NCBI GenBank assembly: GCA_002314445.1
Contig: DCFX01000051.1
Coordinates: 1-54,672 of the forward strand
DNA from: Treponema sp. UBA1793
GTDB lineage: Bacteria; Spirochaetota; Spirochaetia; Treponematales; Treponemataceae
Reading direction: 5' to 3'
DNA: 54,672 bases
Shown: positions 17,227 to 26,892 of the stretch, piece by piece
Position numbering within the stretch: position 1 is the stretch's first letter
How the letters are laid out: the number at the start of each line of letters is the position of its first letter
Position numbers and translations under genes: made by a program
Notes under the pieces: model-generated
Told to the model about the DNA's origin: nothing
The model's input: only the letters and a program-made list of their open reading frames with translations
Databases searched by the model: none

Positions 17227-19317
17227 ATGAAAAACATAGTAACCTTTATAGCCGCGGCACTGCTTACTACCACAGTATCTGTATTTGCAGTAAGCCCTGA
17301 AAGACCGCCCGTACCCTGGTTGTCATACAACTATGGAGTATGGGATAGAAGCATTCCTGCACAGCCTGCTTATGAGTCGGTTGCAGCCGTGACGGGAGCT
17401 GATCTGGGGGTGGGGACAATTCTTCTCCCGAATGATTTGTGCACTGATGCGGAAGGAAACATATATATACTGGACAGCGGTAATAAGCGGATCATCATGA
17501 TGGACAGTGAGATGAAATTTGTCCGTGAAATACACATGACGGGAGCTCCTTCGTCGCTTGTCGATCCGCATGGAATCTGTCTCGACAGCAGGGGCATGCT
17601 GTATATAGCCGACAGGGGTGCAAGGCAGGTATTTGTCTGCAATGCGGACGGCGCATATCATCATTCAATTATAAAACCCATAACAGACCTCATAGACGAA
17701 AGAACTGATTTTCTGCCTGATAAAGTACTTGTAGACAGGCTCGGTGTCGTATATGTTCTGTCGTTCGGTTCGTATGCAGGTGCATATACATTTGACAGTA
17801 ACGGCGACTTTCTCGGTTTTTACGGATCGAACAAAGTAAAAGTCACTGCACAGTTGAAAAGCGATAAGTTCTGGCGCATGCTCGCAACTAAAAAACAGCG
17901 TGAACGCATGTACCGGTATGTTCCCGTTGAATATGTTAATTTTGACATAGACAGGGACGGATTCATTTATACCGTTTCAAACTACGGAGACAACGAACAG
18001 CGCGGGCAGGTGCGCAAGCTTAATCCTCTTTCACAGAACATTCTGTTTGCGGGCCAGAAGCCGTATCTTATGTTCTTCGGCGACTGGGAAACGACATACA
18101 CGAACAAAGTCGAAAAATCATCTCTTGTTGCGGTGAATGTCGATGACGACAATTTCATCAATGTTCTTGATGTGAACCGCGGGCGCATATTTCAGTATGA
18201 CCCGCAGTGCAACCTTCTGACTATATCAGGAGGGCCGGGGGAACAGGTTGGCACATTTAAAAATGCAGTTGATATTGTAAGTTCTCACGGTGATATGTAT
18301 GTGCTAGACAACGTAAAAGGGACTGTAACACAATTTAAACCGACCCGGTTCGGAACTGCCGTCAGAAAAGCGACGACTCTGTACGAGGATGGTTATTATG
18401 AACAGGCTCTGGATCCGTGGTTTGAAGCGCTGAAAATCGACCGCACCAATTATCTTGTTCTCCGCGGAATCGGGCGCGCGTACGACCGCATGAAGCAGTA
18501 TGACAAGGCTATGGATTATTACAAGCAGGCCGAATATCACGGGAGTTATTCGGATGCGTTCTACGAATACCGCACAGCCTTTCTGCGCAAACATTTCTGC
18601 CTTATGTGGTCCGTAATCCTTTTTATCATTCTGCTGTTTTTTATTGTCCCTTCGCTTAAAAAGAAATACGGCAAAAAGAAATCCCTGCAGCACGTATACG
18701 AGACGAGCAGAAAGTATTATCCGTTCTACCTTATGCTGCATCCCTTCAGGGGCTGGGAAGAACTGAAATATGACAACCGCGGTTCGATCATGTATGCAAA
18801 TAGTATTATCGTACTGTCGTTTATTTTGAGCGTGCTTGAATATCAATACACCGGATTCGTATTTAATGTGAACCGACTTGATCAGATGAACATATTCGTT
18901 CTCGCCGGCTCGACAATCGGCGTGTTCATACTCTGGTGCGTTGCGAACTGGGGCATGAGTACGCTTATGGACGGTAAAGGTACGTTTCGGGAAGTGTGGA
19001 TTTACACAGCATACAGCCGGATGACTGCAGTCGTATGGACTATTCCGGTTATTCTTTTAAGCAATGTGCTTACGCGGGATGAAGGATTTTTCATTAACCT
19101 GCTTGTGTATGTGGTTGATGGAATTACATTTCTGAATCTGCTCCTTGCAATCAAGGCTGTGCATCAGTATACGATGAAAAAAACAATCGGCTCCATACTG
19201 CTTACGGTACTCGGCATGATTCTCATTGTCATCATCGGGCTGCTGTTCGTCTCCCTGTTCATGCAGATGTGGTCGTTCATTACCACTATCGTGCGCGAAG
19301 TAATGATGCGCATGTAG
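17227..19317 (+). CDS. NHL beta-propeller, TPR and Yip1 membrane protein
   Basis: This 696-residue protein combines four parts. A signal peptide (1-19) leads to an NHL-type propeller (about 45-370), whose repeats show as LPNDLCTDAEGNIYILDSGN and PHGICLDSRGMLYIADRGA. One or two TPR-like helical pairs follow (about 380-450: ALDPWFEALKIDRTNYLVLR, KQYDKAMDYYKQAE), then a single membrane helix near 457-477, then a C-terminal Yip1-type membrane domain (about 500-690) with five further helices. The propeller and TPR face the periplasm. It lies between the two permease pairs and is 14 bp from its neighbours on each side, so it belongs to the importer operon. The role is unknown; a scaffold or sensor linking binding proteins to the membrane complex is speculation. 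Confidence 0.82.
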   Translation: MKNIVTFIAAALLTTTVSVFAVSPERPPVPWLSYNYGVWDRSIPAQPAYESVAAVTGADLGVGTILLPNDLCTDAEGNIYILDSGNKRIIMMDSEMKFVREIHMTGAPSSLVDPHGICLDSRGMLYIADRGARQVFVCNADGAYHHSIIKPITDLIDERTDFLPDKVLVDRLGVVYVLSFGSYAGAYTFDSNGDFLGFYGSNKVKVTAQLKSDKFWRMLATKKQRERMYRYVPVEYVNFDIDRDGFIYTVSNYGDNEQRGQVRKLNPLSQNILFAGQKPYLMFFGDWETTYTNKVEKSSLVAVNVDDDNFINVLDVNRGRIFQYDPQCNLLTISGGPGEQVGTFKNAVDIVSSHGDMYVLDNVKGTVTQFKPTRFGTAVRKATTLYEDGYYEQALDPWFEALKIDRTNYLVLRGIGRAYDRMKQYDKAMDYYKQAEYHGSYSDAFYEYRTAFLRKHFCLMWSVILFIILLFFIVPSLKKKYGKKKSLQHVYETSRKYYPFYLMLHPFRGWEELKYDNRGSIMYANSIIVLSFILSVLEYQYTGFVFNVNRLDQMNIFVLAGSTIGVFILWCVANWGMSTLMDGKGTFREVWIYTAYSRMTAVVWTIPVILLSNVLTRDEGFFINLLVYVVDGITFLNLLLAIKAVHQYTMKKTIGSILLTVLGMILIVIIGLLFVSLFMQMWSFITTIVREVMMRM

Positions 19318-19331
19318 TGCCGGAGGAAAAA

Positions 19332-21563
19332 ATGAAAAACAAGAATGATAAAAAACTGATATATGCCCTGGGTCTGCTTTTTCTGCTTAGCACGCAGGGC
19401 GTGTGTGCAGAAAATTATGAAACCTGGTCAAAGCAGGCGCTTGAAAAAAACGGTTTTGAATGCGCGGCGGCGACGAAAGAGCTTGAATTATATGTTGATG
19501 AAAAAAACGGAGTATTCGCAGTCCGGAAACTGGACAGCGGATATGTGTGGTATTCATCTCCGGTAGACTGGGAGCATGATACGAAATCGTCCGGCTTTAA
19601 TAAAAATGCGCTCCCGTCGCTCCTTTCCATTACGATGAAGGATGATCAGGGTTCCCTTTACCCGGCAAACAGTTATGTTAATGCCGTTAAGAGAGGCGGC
19701 CTCCATGTTGAAAAAACTGACGGCGGCATAAAATTTACGAACACGTTCAAACGTGAAGGTGTTGAGATTCCTTTGTACGTGACGATTGAGGGAGACACGC
19801 TGCTCCTTCAGGTGAACTATAATGAAATCTGGGAAGATGAAGAAGACGTTATGCGTATTCTCGATTTTAATGTGGCTCCGTACTTCGGTGCGGCTCCTTC
19901 AGGTGAAACAGGATATCTGTTTGTCCCCGACGGGTCGGGAGCCGTTATTAATTTTAATACTAAGTCCGGAACTCCATACCAGCAGTACATATACGGCAGG
20001 GACAAGTCGATTATCCCGTCGAAAGTAAAAGATGTAACGGAAAATGCCGCTCTGCCGGTATTCGGCATGAAACGTGAGAACGGCGGATTTGTTGCAGTTG
20101 TGGAGCATAGTGCGGCAAGCGCTTTTATTACTGCGGAACCTGCAGGTCAGAAGACAGGCTATAATGCAGTAAGCTCATCATGCATTGTCCGTGATTTTGA
20201 TACGTTTACATTCCGCGAGCGGACGGGAACGCCCCGCGATATCCGCATTTTCCAGCAGCAGAATCTACCGGACAGCAGCGAGTATTTTGCCGTGAGATAC
20301 ATTTTTCTTGACAAGGAACATGATTCATATGCAGATATGGCGAAGGCGTATCGGAAATACCTTCAGGAAAACGATGCATTCCCGAAGGAAAAGACACTGC
20401 AAAAGACATCCCTTCTGCTTAATTTTATCGGAGCCGGCATAAAAAAGAAACCTGTTGCCGGAATTCCTGCTGATGTAGACTATCCGTATACTCCTTTTAC
20501 GGATGTGCCGCAGGTAATTGAAAAACTGCAGCACAGCGGTGTCGGCAGTTTTACTGTAAAGTACGATGGCTGGGTAAACGGCGGAATATTCGGGAAATAT
20601 CCTTCAATTCCGTCGCCGGAAGGTAATCTGGGAGGAAAGGCCGGCATGAAGAACCTGCTGAAGTATTTGAACGGCAACGGCATACAGTTTTATGCAGGTG
20701 CGGATTTTGTTAATTTATATTCGCCCGACATCAGGCATATTAAGGAACTGACCGCTAATCGTGCCATTAACCGTTCACCCGTAAAGATTCCCGATTATCG
20801 GCTTTCAACATTCGATGAAAATACGTCGGGCGACGCATATCCTTATTGGATACTCCGTGCGCCGGCAATCAAGACGTGGTATGACAGGTTTCTTGAAAAA
20901 TTCAATACGCTGTATGCAGATACAGGTTTTGCTCCCGATTCTCTCGGTAATGTGGTCGGTTCAGATTTTGGGAAAAAGAACGGCCTGACGCGCGGCGGAA
21001 CTGCGGAACTATTCGAGTCACTCCTGAAAGAGGCTCGTGATGCAGGTCATCCGCTGATGCTCAGCCGTCCCGATGATTATGCGCTTGGGCTTGCATCCTA
21101 TGTGTCAGACCTGCCCGCGCAGTCAAGCAGATTTGAAGTGGAAAGCTATTCCGTCCCGTTTTATCAGATTGTACTGCACGGATATATTCCTTTTGCAAAT
21201 CTTCCGGCAAACAGGACGCCTGATCCAGAGACATATCTGCTGGGCCTTCTCGAAAGCGGTTCGGATCCGTCTTATCTGTGGATTACACGCCATCCGGAAA
21301 GTGTCCGCGATTCAAAACTCCAGTGGTATACGAACGTGTACGCCGGCGACTGGATTGATGAAGCGGCTGCGCTGTACAAAAAGATACAACCGGTTCTGGA
21401 CAGCGTTGCCGGCTCGGAAATTGTTTCCCACACGGTCTTTCCGTCGGGAGCACGAATCACACTATATGAAAACGGTGTAAAGGTGCTTACAAACTATTCC
21501 GGTCATGAAGTGACGGCAGAGGGGCTCACGGCTGCTCCTTATTCTTATGCAGTAGGAAGGTAG
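19332..21563 (+). CDS. DUF5696-type exported protein, glycosidase-like
   Basis: This 743-residue exported protein has a signal peptide ending near QGVCA (about 1-24). I recognise it from memory as DUF5696-like; that family travels with Yip1 and large binding-protein genes in Firmicutes. The N-terminal half (about 45-350) reads as a beta-supersandwich (LYVDEKNGVFAVRKLDSGYVWYSSP, GYLFVPDGSGAVINF). The following 370-650 region looks like a TIM barrel (FTVKYDGWVNGGIFGKYPSI, GNGIQFYAGADFVNLY, DSLGNVVGSDFGKK). This is the architecture of many retaining glycosidases, with acidic residues at strand ends, but no catalytic pair is proven. The start at 19332 has GGAGG upstream; an earlier start at 19269 would overlap the previous gene and has no signal peptide. 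Confidence 0.72.
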   Translation: MKNKNDKKLIYALGLLFLLSTQGVCAENYETWSKQALEKNGFECAAATKELELYVDEKNGVFAVRKLDSGYVWYSSPVDWEHDTKSSGFNKNALPSLLSITMKDDQGSLYPANSYVNAVKRGGLHVEKTDGGIKFTNTFKREGVEIPLYVTIEGDTLLLQVNYNEIWEDEEDVMRILDFNVAPYFGAAPSGETGYLFVPDGSGAVINFNTKSGTPYQQYIYGRDKSIIPSKVKDVTENAALPVFGMKRENGGFVAVVEHSAASAFITAEPAGQKTGYNAVSSSCIVRDFDTFTFRERTGTPRDIRIFQQQNLPDSSEYFAVRYIFLDKEHDSYADMAKAYRKYLQENDAFPKEKTLQKTSLLLNFIGAGIKKKPVAGIPADVDYPYTPFTDVPQVIEKLQHSGVGSFTVKYDGWVNGGIFGKYPSIPSPEGNLGGKAGMKNLLKYLNGNGIQFYAGADFVNLYSPDIRHIKELTANRAINRSPVKIPDYRLSTFDENTSGDAYPYWILRAPAIKTWYDRFLEKFNTLYADTGFAPDSLGNVVGSDFGKKNGLTRGGTAELFESLLKEARDAGHPLMLSRPDDYALGLASYVSDLPAQSSRFEVESYSVPFYQIVLHGYIPFANLPANRTPDPETYLLGLLESGSDPSYLWITRHPESVRDSKLQWYTNVYAGDWIDEAAALYKKIQPVLDSVAGSEIVSHTVFPSGARITLYENGVKVLTNYSGHEVTAEGLTAAPYSYAVGR

Positions 21564-21567
21564 CATT

Positions 21568-22512
21568 ATGGAGAAAAATAAAATCAGTAATAAAAATATT
21601 TCAGTACAATACCCTGGTAAAAAAAAGGAAAAGACGCGCAGAAGCGGGCTTATGGAACGGCAGTCCCGGAACGGCTGGTTCTTTATAGCTCCCTGGCTGG
21701 TGGGTTTCGTTTACTTCTTTGCTATACCGCTTCTGAAATCGCTGTATTATACGTTCACTAAAATCAGTATTACAAACGACGGGCTGCAATTTCAATTTAC
21801 GGGTCTGCAGAATTATCTTACTGCATTTACAGTCGATCCGGATTTTATGCGTGCAATAACAGCGTCGATAGGCAGCATTATATATCAGGTTCCGATTATC
21901 GTGTTCTTCAGCCTGTTCATTGCAATGATTCTCAAACAGGATTTTCACGGCAAGACACTCATGCGTTCAATCTTTTTTCTTCCTGTTATTATTTCATCAG
22001 GTGTCGTCATTACTATCCTTAAAGAAAATGTGTTTGCAGGCAGTGCCGGACAGTCAGTAACTTTGTTCCAGACAGGCGTTATAACGGAACTTCTTGTAAA
22101 GTCGGGGATGGGGATGCCTGTTGTAAAGATGATCACAACGACTGTTGGTGCCGTATTCGATTTGACATGGAGAAGTGGCGTCCAGATTCTTCTTCTTCTT
22201 TCCGCTCTTCATACTATACCGGACAGCATGTACGAGGCTGCGCGCATGGAGGGAGCGACTGAATGGGAGACATTCTGGAAAATTACATTCGTCCTTATTT
22301 CTCCGACGCTTGTCATGACAATCATTTATTCGATTATCGATTATTTTACGGATTATTCGAACAAGGTCATGCGTATGATTGTCACGTACGTTAATCAGGG
22401 AAAATATGAATACAGTACGACAATATCGATAATTTATTTTGTTATAGTTCTGCTGCTTATCCTGTTCGTGGACAAAGTCCTGTCCAAACGTGCATACAGC
22501 GCAGTGAATTGA
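21568..22512 (+). CDS. ABC sugar transporter permease, MalF type (importer B)
   Basis: This 314-residue permease begins with a basic cytoplasmic tail and has six membrane segments. The EAA loop is MYEAARMEGATEWETFWKIT. It starts 4 bp after the DUF5696-type gene, with AGGAAGG before the ATG, and pairs with the next gene to form a second importer in the same operon. It differs clearly in sequence from the permease at 15376, so it is not a recent duplication. Confidence 0.92.
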   Translation: MEKNKISNKNISVQYPGKKKEKTRRSGLMERQSRNGWFFIAPWLVGFVYFFAIPLLKSLYYTFTKISITNDGLQFQFTGLQNYLTAFTVDPDFMRAITASIGSIIYQVPIIVFFSLFIAMILKQDFHGKTLMRSIFFLPVIISSGVVITILKENVFAGSAGQSVTLFQTGVITELLVKSGMGMPVVKMITTTVGAVFDLTWRSGVQILLLLSALHTIPDSMYEAARMEGATEWETFWKITFVLISPTLVMTIIYSIIDYFTDYSNKVMRMIVTYVNQGKYEYSTTISIIYFVIVLLLILFVDKVLSKRAYSAVN

Positions 22513-22525
22513 CGGGAGGTTCAAA

Positions 22526-23500
22526 ATGACAAATGGTTTTAAATTCAAAAATAAAAAAGCCGGTGACCGTATCCTTGACAGTATAACAAAGATACTGCGT
22601 ACGCTCTTTCTTGTTGGTATGGCATATGTTTTGTTGTATCCCGTACTCTTTCTGTTGTCCAATGCATTCCGGTCTCCTGTCGACAGGCTTGATCCGACCG
22701 TCATCTGGATTCCAAGGACGCTTACTTTTAATAATTTTGTCCTTGCGGACCAGCTCATCGGATTTAAGGATTCAATACTGAAAACATGCACGATTCTTGT
22801 ACCGTCAGTCATGATTCAGGTATTTGTCTGTCTTATGGTCGCATACGGTTTTGCCCGGTTCCAGTTCAAGGGCCGCGATGTTTTGTTTTCGTTTCTGCTG
22901 TTTACAATAATAGTTCCTACCTCGACGATTATCATTCCGCTGTATGTGCAGTTTCGTTTTTTTGATTTCTTCGGTATCGGGCAGCTGCTGCGCATATTCA
23001 ACCACGGTCAGCCGCTAACAATTAATATTCTGAATACGAACTGGCCGTTTTATCTTATGTCAGCGACAGGTGTCGGAATCAGGAGCGGTCTGTATATTTA
23101 CATGGCACGGCAGTTTTTTAAGTCTATGCCGAAGGAACTTGAAGAGGCTGCATGGGTCGACGGGTGCGGTACGTTCAAAACGTTTACCCGCATCATGCTG
23201 CCGAACGTCGGCAGCATCGTTATAGTCATTCTGCTGTTTTCCGTCGTGTGGCATTGGAACGATTATTATCTGTCTGTTATGTTCTTCGTGGACAACTACC
23301 CGTTGTCGGTCGGCGTGACCGTCCTTCAGGACCGCCTGCAGCTGCTTACGGAGAGCATGAGTGCCGCAGACATAGCTCTTGGGGAGTCTTCAATTCTGGA
23401 AGCGGCATGTTTTGTAGTAATACTTCCGATGCTCGTTATGTATATTTTTGTGCAGAAATATTTTACGGAAAGTATTTCGCGTTCTGGTATCGTCGGATAA
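22526..23500 (+). CDS. ABC sugar transporter permease, MalG type (importer B)
   Basis: This 324-residue MalG-type permease carries the EAA loop LEEAAWVDGCGTFKTFTRIMLP. It is somewhat long because of an extra loop around 155-170 (FNHGQPLTINILNTNWPFYL). A GGGAGG site precedes the ATG. It completes the second permease pair; the cognate binding protein follows 68 bp later. Confidence 0.92.
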   Translation: MTNGFKFKNKKAGDRILDSITKILRTLFLVGMAYVLLYPVLFLLSNAFRSPVDRLDPTVIWIPRTLTFNNFVLADQLIGFKDSILKTCTILVPSVMIQVFVCLMVAYGFARFQFKGRDVLFSFLLFTIIVPTSTIIIPLYVQFRFFDFFGIGQLLRIFNHGQPLTINILNTNWPFYLMSATGVGIRSGLYIYMARQFFKSMPKELEEAAWVDGCGTFKTFTRIMLPNVGSIVIVILLFSVVWHWNDYYLSVMFFVDNYPLSVGVTVLQDRLQLLTESMSAADIALGESSILEAACFVVILPMLVMYIFVQKYFTESISRSGIVG

Positions 23501-23568
23501 CCGGTTCATAAAAATTATTCTGTTTTATTATTTTAGTCAGACGAAGAAAATATATTCAGGAGGAAAAC

Positions 23569-25314
23569 ATGAAAAAGATCAGATTTGCTGCAATTTTTGC
23601 TGCAGCTGCAATCGCTGTCGTATGTGCGGCGGGCATAAGTGCCAGAGAGAGTGCGGATATTACTGTATTCAGGCCTGCTATAAACCCCCGCAATCCTAAA
23701 GATCCGATGGTACGAGCCAAGGCCCGTTATGAAAAGGAGACAGGCGGGAAGGTAACGCTCATACTTGGAGACTGGGGAAACTGGCAGTCGAAGGTACTCA
23801 CCTATATGGCTGCAGGAAATCCTATAGACGTCGTATTTGCGCGCGATGCTGATTTTCCAAAGTTTTACGTAAAGGGATATGTTCAGCCGCTTGAAAAATA
23901 TGTTGATCTTGACCCTGTTGTGAACGGCGTCCATATTATCAACAAACAGGGTATGGACAGTTGTTTCAAATACGACGGACATTATTATCTTGCGTCTCAT
24001 AAGACGTCAAACCATTACTGGATTATTATTTACAACAAAACTTTAATGGAAGAGGAAGGAATTCCGGAAAGCCAGCAGCCGCTTGCGCTGTATGAGAAAG
24101 GGCAGTGGACATGGGAAAATCTCCGGAAACTTGCGATAAAACTTACAAAGGACACTTCCGGCAGCGGGACTATAGACCGCTGGGGATTCGGCAACTGGTG
24201 GACACAGGGGTTTGCGTATATGAACGGTACGTCGTTCGTGAAAAGTAACGGAAACGGCAATATGTCGTTGAATTTCTCCGATCAGCGTATTCAGGAAGCG
24301 CTGTCTTTCCTTGAGCAGGCAAAAAAGGAAGGATGGTACCAGCAGGATAACAATATTGCAAAAGACGGAATTCAGAAACGTACGCTTGCAATGTTCATGG
24401 AACGCGAGTATATGGCTTCGACAATTCTCAGGGACAGCAGGGATGAACTGGCGTATGTTGCGCTTCCGGTCGGGCCCGGCGACAAAAATCCCAGGAACGT
24501 TTTTGAATGCGACGGGTATGGAATCGGCAACGGTTCAAAAAATCCTTCGTATGCAGGAAAATACATTAATTACTGTCTTGAAGAATGGTATAAAGATGAT
24601 ATAGCGAACCGCAAAAAATCATGGCCGCAGGAAGTGCTTGATATGACTCCCGCAATGGAAAAGAAGGCATGGTACCCGGGAACAACGGACAGCGCACTTG
24701 TCGACATTATGAACGACTTCCTCGGCGAAATTATCTGGACAGGAAACTCCCCGTCGGCAGCAATTGCCGCATATACACCGAAGGCCACCGTACTTGTTGC
24801 CGATGCAAACAAGCCGATGGAAAAAATTGAACGCCTGCCATTCAAGACAATATCGCTTGATTTCCGCAGCGCAAAGGAAGTTTCCTATTTCCCTGCTTAT
24901 GAGCCTGATAAACATCCGGGCGTAAAAATTGCGCAGGCATCAGGGAGCGACGCAATAGGAAAGGGCGGGCTTAAGATTTCCATGGATTACACGAAGGACG
25001 GTTCCGATATCACCGCGACAATCAGCGATATAAAGAACGTTGCTTTGGTCGGCTGGCGTGAATATAAAGTCGACTTTGATGTAAAAGCTGTAAAAAAGCC
25101 GGGTGATGGCGCATACGTATTCATTCAGGCATACGGCGACGATGCAAACAGTTGGGGATGGAATACGCAGAATATTAACGGTGTGAATGAAGTTGTTCAT
25201 GTTACAAAATACATAACCGGTATACTCCGGAACGGAAAGATGGCGTTGAAAATCGGTGGTCACAATATGAATGATTTTGTTATCGGCAACCTTGTTATTT
25301 CCGAGAAAAATTAA
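23569..25314 (+). CDS. ABC sugar-binding protein with extra C-terminal beta-sandwich (importer B)
   Basis: This 581-residue binding protein has a signal peptide (about 1-26). The family 1 solute-binding fold covers about 30-425 (LTYMAAGNPIDVVFARDADF, HYYLASHKTSNHYWIIIYN, WTWENLRKLAIKL). An extra domain of about 140 residues follows (430-581), starting ISLDFRSAKEVSYF and ending MNDFVIGNLVIS, which looks like a CBM-type jelly roll. Normal family members stop near 420-450 residues. AGGAGG precedes the ATG. A short hairpin after the stop may dampen transcription into the mannanase gene and so raise the ratio of binding protein to enzymes. Confidence 0.85.
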   Translation: MKKIRFAAIFAAAAIAVVCAAGISARESADITVFRPAINPRNPKDPMVRAKARYEKETGGKVTLILGDWGNWQSKVLTYMAAGNPIDVVFARDADFPKFYVKGYVQPLEKYVDLDPVVNGVHIINKQGMDSCFKYDGHYYLASHKTSNHYWIIIYNKTLMEEEGIPESQQPLALYEKGQWTWENLRKLAIKLTKDTSGSGTIDRWGFGNWWTQGFAYMNGTSFVKSNGNGNMSLNFSDQRIQEALSFLEQAKKEGWYQQDNNIAKDGIQKRTLAMFMEREYMASTILRDSRDELAYVALPVGPGDKNPRNVFECDGYGIGNGSKNPSYAGKYINYCLEEWYKDDIANRKKSWPQEVLDMTPAMEKKAWYPGTTDSALVDIMNDFLGEIIWTGNSPSAAIAAYTPKATVLVADANKPMEKIERLPFKTISLDFRSAKEVSYFPAYEPDKHPGVKIAQASGSDAIGKGGLKISMDYTKDGSDITATISDIKNVALVGWREYKVDFDVKAVKKPGDGAYVFIQAYGDDANSWGWNTQNINGVNEVVHVTKYITGILRNGKMALKIGGHNMNDFVIGNLVISEKN

Positions 25315-25325
25315 AATCTGCGGAT

Positions 25326-25355
25326 ATGCCGCGGAATCATAAGACACTGCGGCAT
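25326..25355 (+). terminator. Intercistronic hairpin, possible attenuator
   Basis: ATGCCGC (25326-25332) can pair with GCGGCAT (25349-25355) across a 16-nt loop, followed by GTTTTCC. The T run is short, so partial termination or 3' end protection of the binding-protein message is more likely than full termination. Confidence 0.4.
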
Positions 25356-25385
25356 GTTTTCCAGTAAGCAGTAAGGAGTATCCCT

Positions 25386-26840
25386 TTGCATATACGGACA
25401 ATAATCAGGAAAATCAGCGTACTTTGTTTATGTATGACTTTCTCTTATGTTTCTGCCCAAAGGTACGAAGCAGAGCACGGCGATTTTTACAGCGTCCGGA
25501 TGGCATCGGATCAGGGCGGATATTCTGCCGACGGGTATGTCGAATTTTTAAGTTACGATGAGAGCTCCGTCGGCATATCCGTAACCGTTCCTGCCGACGG
25601 GCTGTACTCGGTTGTGCTCAGAGTTCTTGCTGTTCCCGGTCAGGCGGTATCGTCCCGTGTGAAAGTCGAATGCGATGAATCGACATATGTATGCTCGCAG
25701 AGGCTTCCGCCTTTGGGACAGTTCGGCAATGTGCAGGTGAATGCTCCCGTACAGTTAATAAAAGGCAGTCATGTTTTTTACATTACAGGACTCGGCGGAA
25801 AGTGGATGCTTGATTATATAGAATTGAACAGCGTTTCCGGCGGCCAGGTTTCCAAGATTAATTTTTCACCACTGGTGACTGCCCATCCGTCGAAAGAGGC
25901 ACAGTCATTATATGCGTATTTGTGCTCAATGCGCGGAAAAGGAATACTTTCCGGACAGCAGATATATTCCCGTACGCCCGAAATAAAGGCGATTGCAGAT
26001 ATAACAGGAGAATATCCTGCGGTACTTGGAATCGACTTTATAGATTATTCTCCGTCGAGGGTGGCATTCGGAACGCACGGTTCCACCACGCAGGAGGCCC
26101 TCAAATGTTGGGAGTCAGGCGGCATAGTTTCTGCATGCTGGCACTGGAATGCACCTGCAGGACTTATTAATAAAAATGAACCCGATAAGCACTGGTATGA
26201 CGGTTTCCGGACAACAGCGACTACGTTTGATTTTGTTAAAGGACTTGATGATCATGGAAGTGAGGAATATAAACTCATGCTCCGCGATATTGATGTGATT
26301 GCAGGGCAGTTGAAAATTCTGCAGAAGGCGGGTGTACCCGTTTTATGGCGGCCTCTTCACGAAGCGTCCGGCGGCTGGTTCTGGTGGGGCGCAAAAGGTA
26401 AGGATAATTACATACGCCTGTACAAGCTTGTGTTTGACAGGCTTCAGAACTATCACAAGCTTAATAATCTTATCTGGGTGTGGAACGGGCAGAATCCCGA
26501 ATGGTATCCGGGTGACGAATATGCAGATATAGTTTCATATGATGTCTATCCTGATAAGCGGGAATATTCCGCTCATACGGATAAATTGTCTCTCTTGCAG
26601 TCGTGTACGGAGCATCCGAAACTGCTTGCTTTTTCAGAAAACGGCACGCTGCCGGATATAGAAAAACTTGCGGCGGAATGCGCACCCTGGTCGTATTTTT
26701 GTACGTGGGATGGAGAGTTTGCGGTAAATAAACAGGGGAAATATTCAGGCACATATACCGATGAAGAGACCTTCAAGCGGTATTACGCGGACGACTATGT
26801 CATTACGCGCGGTGAACTGCCTGATTTTAGGAATAAATGA
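25386..26840 (+). CDS. GH26 endo-mannanase with N-terminal CBM35-like module
   Basis: This 484-residue enzyme appears to start at TTG, 7 nt after AAGGAG; this start gives a good signal peptide (about 1-24, cut near VSAQ). Residues 26-147 form a CBM35/CBM6-like module: it opens RYEAEHGDFY and closes GGKWMLDYIELN, the classic start and end of these folds. The GH26 barrel covers about 160-484, with acid/base Glu326 in WRPLHE, nucleophile Glu418 in AFSENG, and the blocks GGWFWWG, IWVWNGQN and WYPGDEYAD. It is the third GH26 of the locus and the only one with a CBM. Being in the importer operon, it probably trims chains close to the binding proteins. Confidence 0.92.
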   Translation: MHIRTIIRKISVLCLCMTFSYVSAQRYEAEHGDFYSVRMASDQGGYSADGYVEFLSYDESSVGISVTVPADGLYSVVLRVLAVPGQAVSSRVKVECDESTYVCSQRLPPLGQFGNVQVNAPVQLIKGSHVFYITGLGGKWMLDYIELNSVSGGQVSKINFSPLVTAHPSKEAQSLYAYLCSMRGKGILSGQQIYSRTPEIKAIADITGEYPAVLGIDFIDYSPSRVAFGTHGSTTQEALKCWESGGIVSACWHWNAPAGLINKNEPDKHWYDGFRTTATTFDFVKGLDDHGSEEYKLMLRDIDVIAGQLKILQKAGVPVLWRPLHEASGGWFWWGAKGKDNYIRLYKLVFDRLQNYHKLNNLIWVWNGQNPEWYPGDEYADIVSYDVYPDKREYSAHTDKLSLLQSCTEHPKLLAFSENGTLPDIEKLAAECAPWSYFCTWDGEFAVNKQGKYSGTYTDEETFKRYYADDYVITRGELPDFRNK

Positions 26841-26892
26841 ATCCGCGTCCTCCGTGAAGAACGCGTTTGAATTGCTTTGTCACAGGAGCGAA

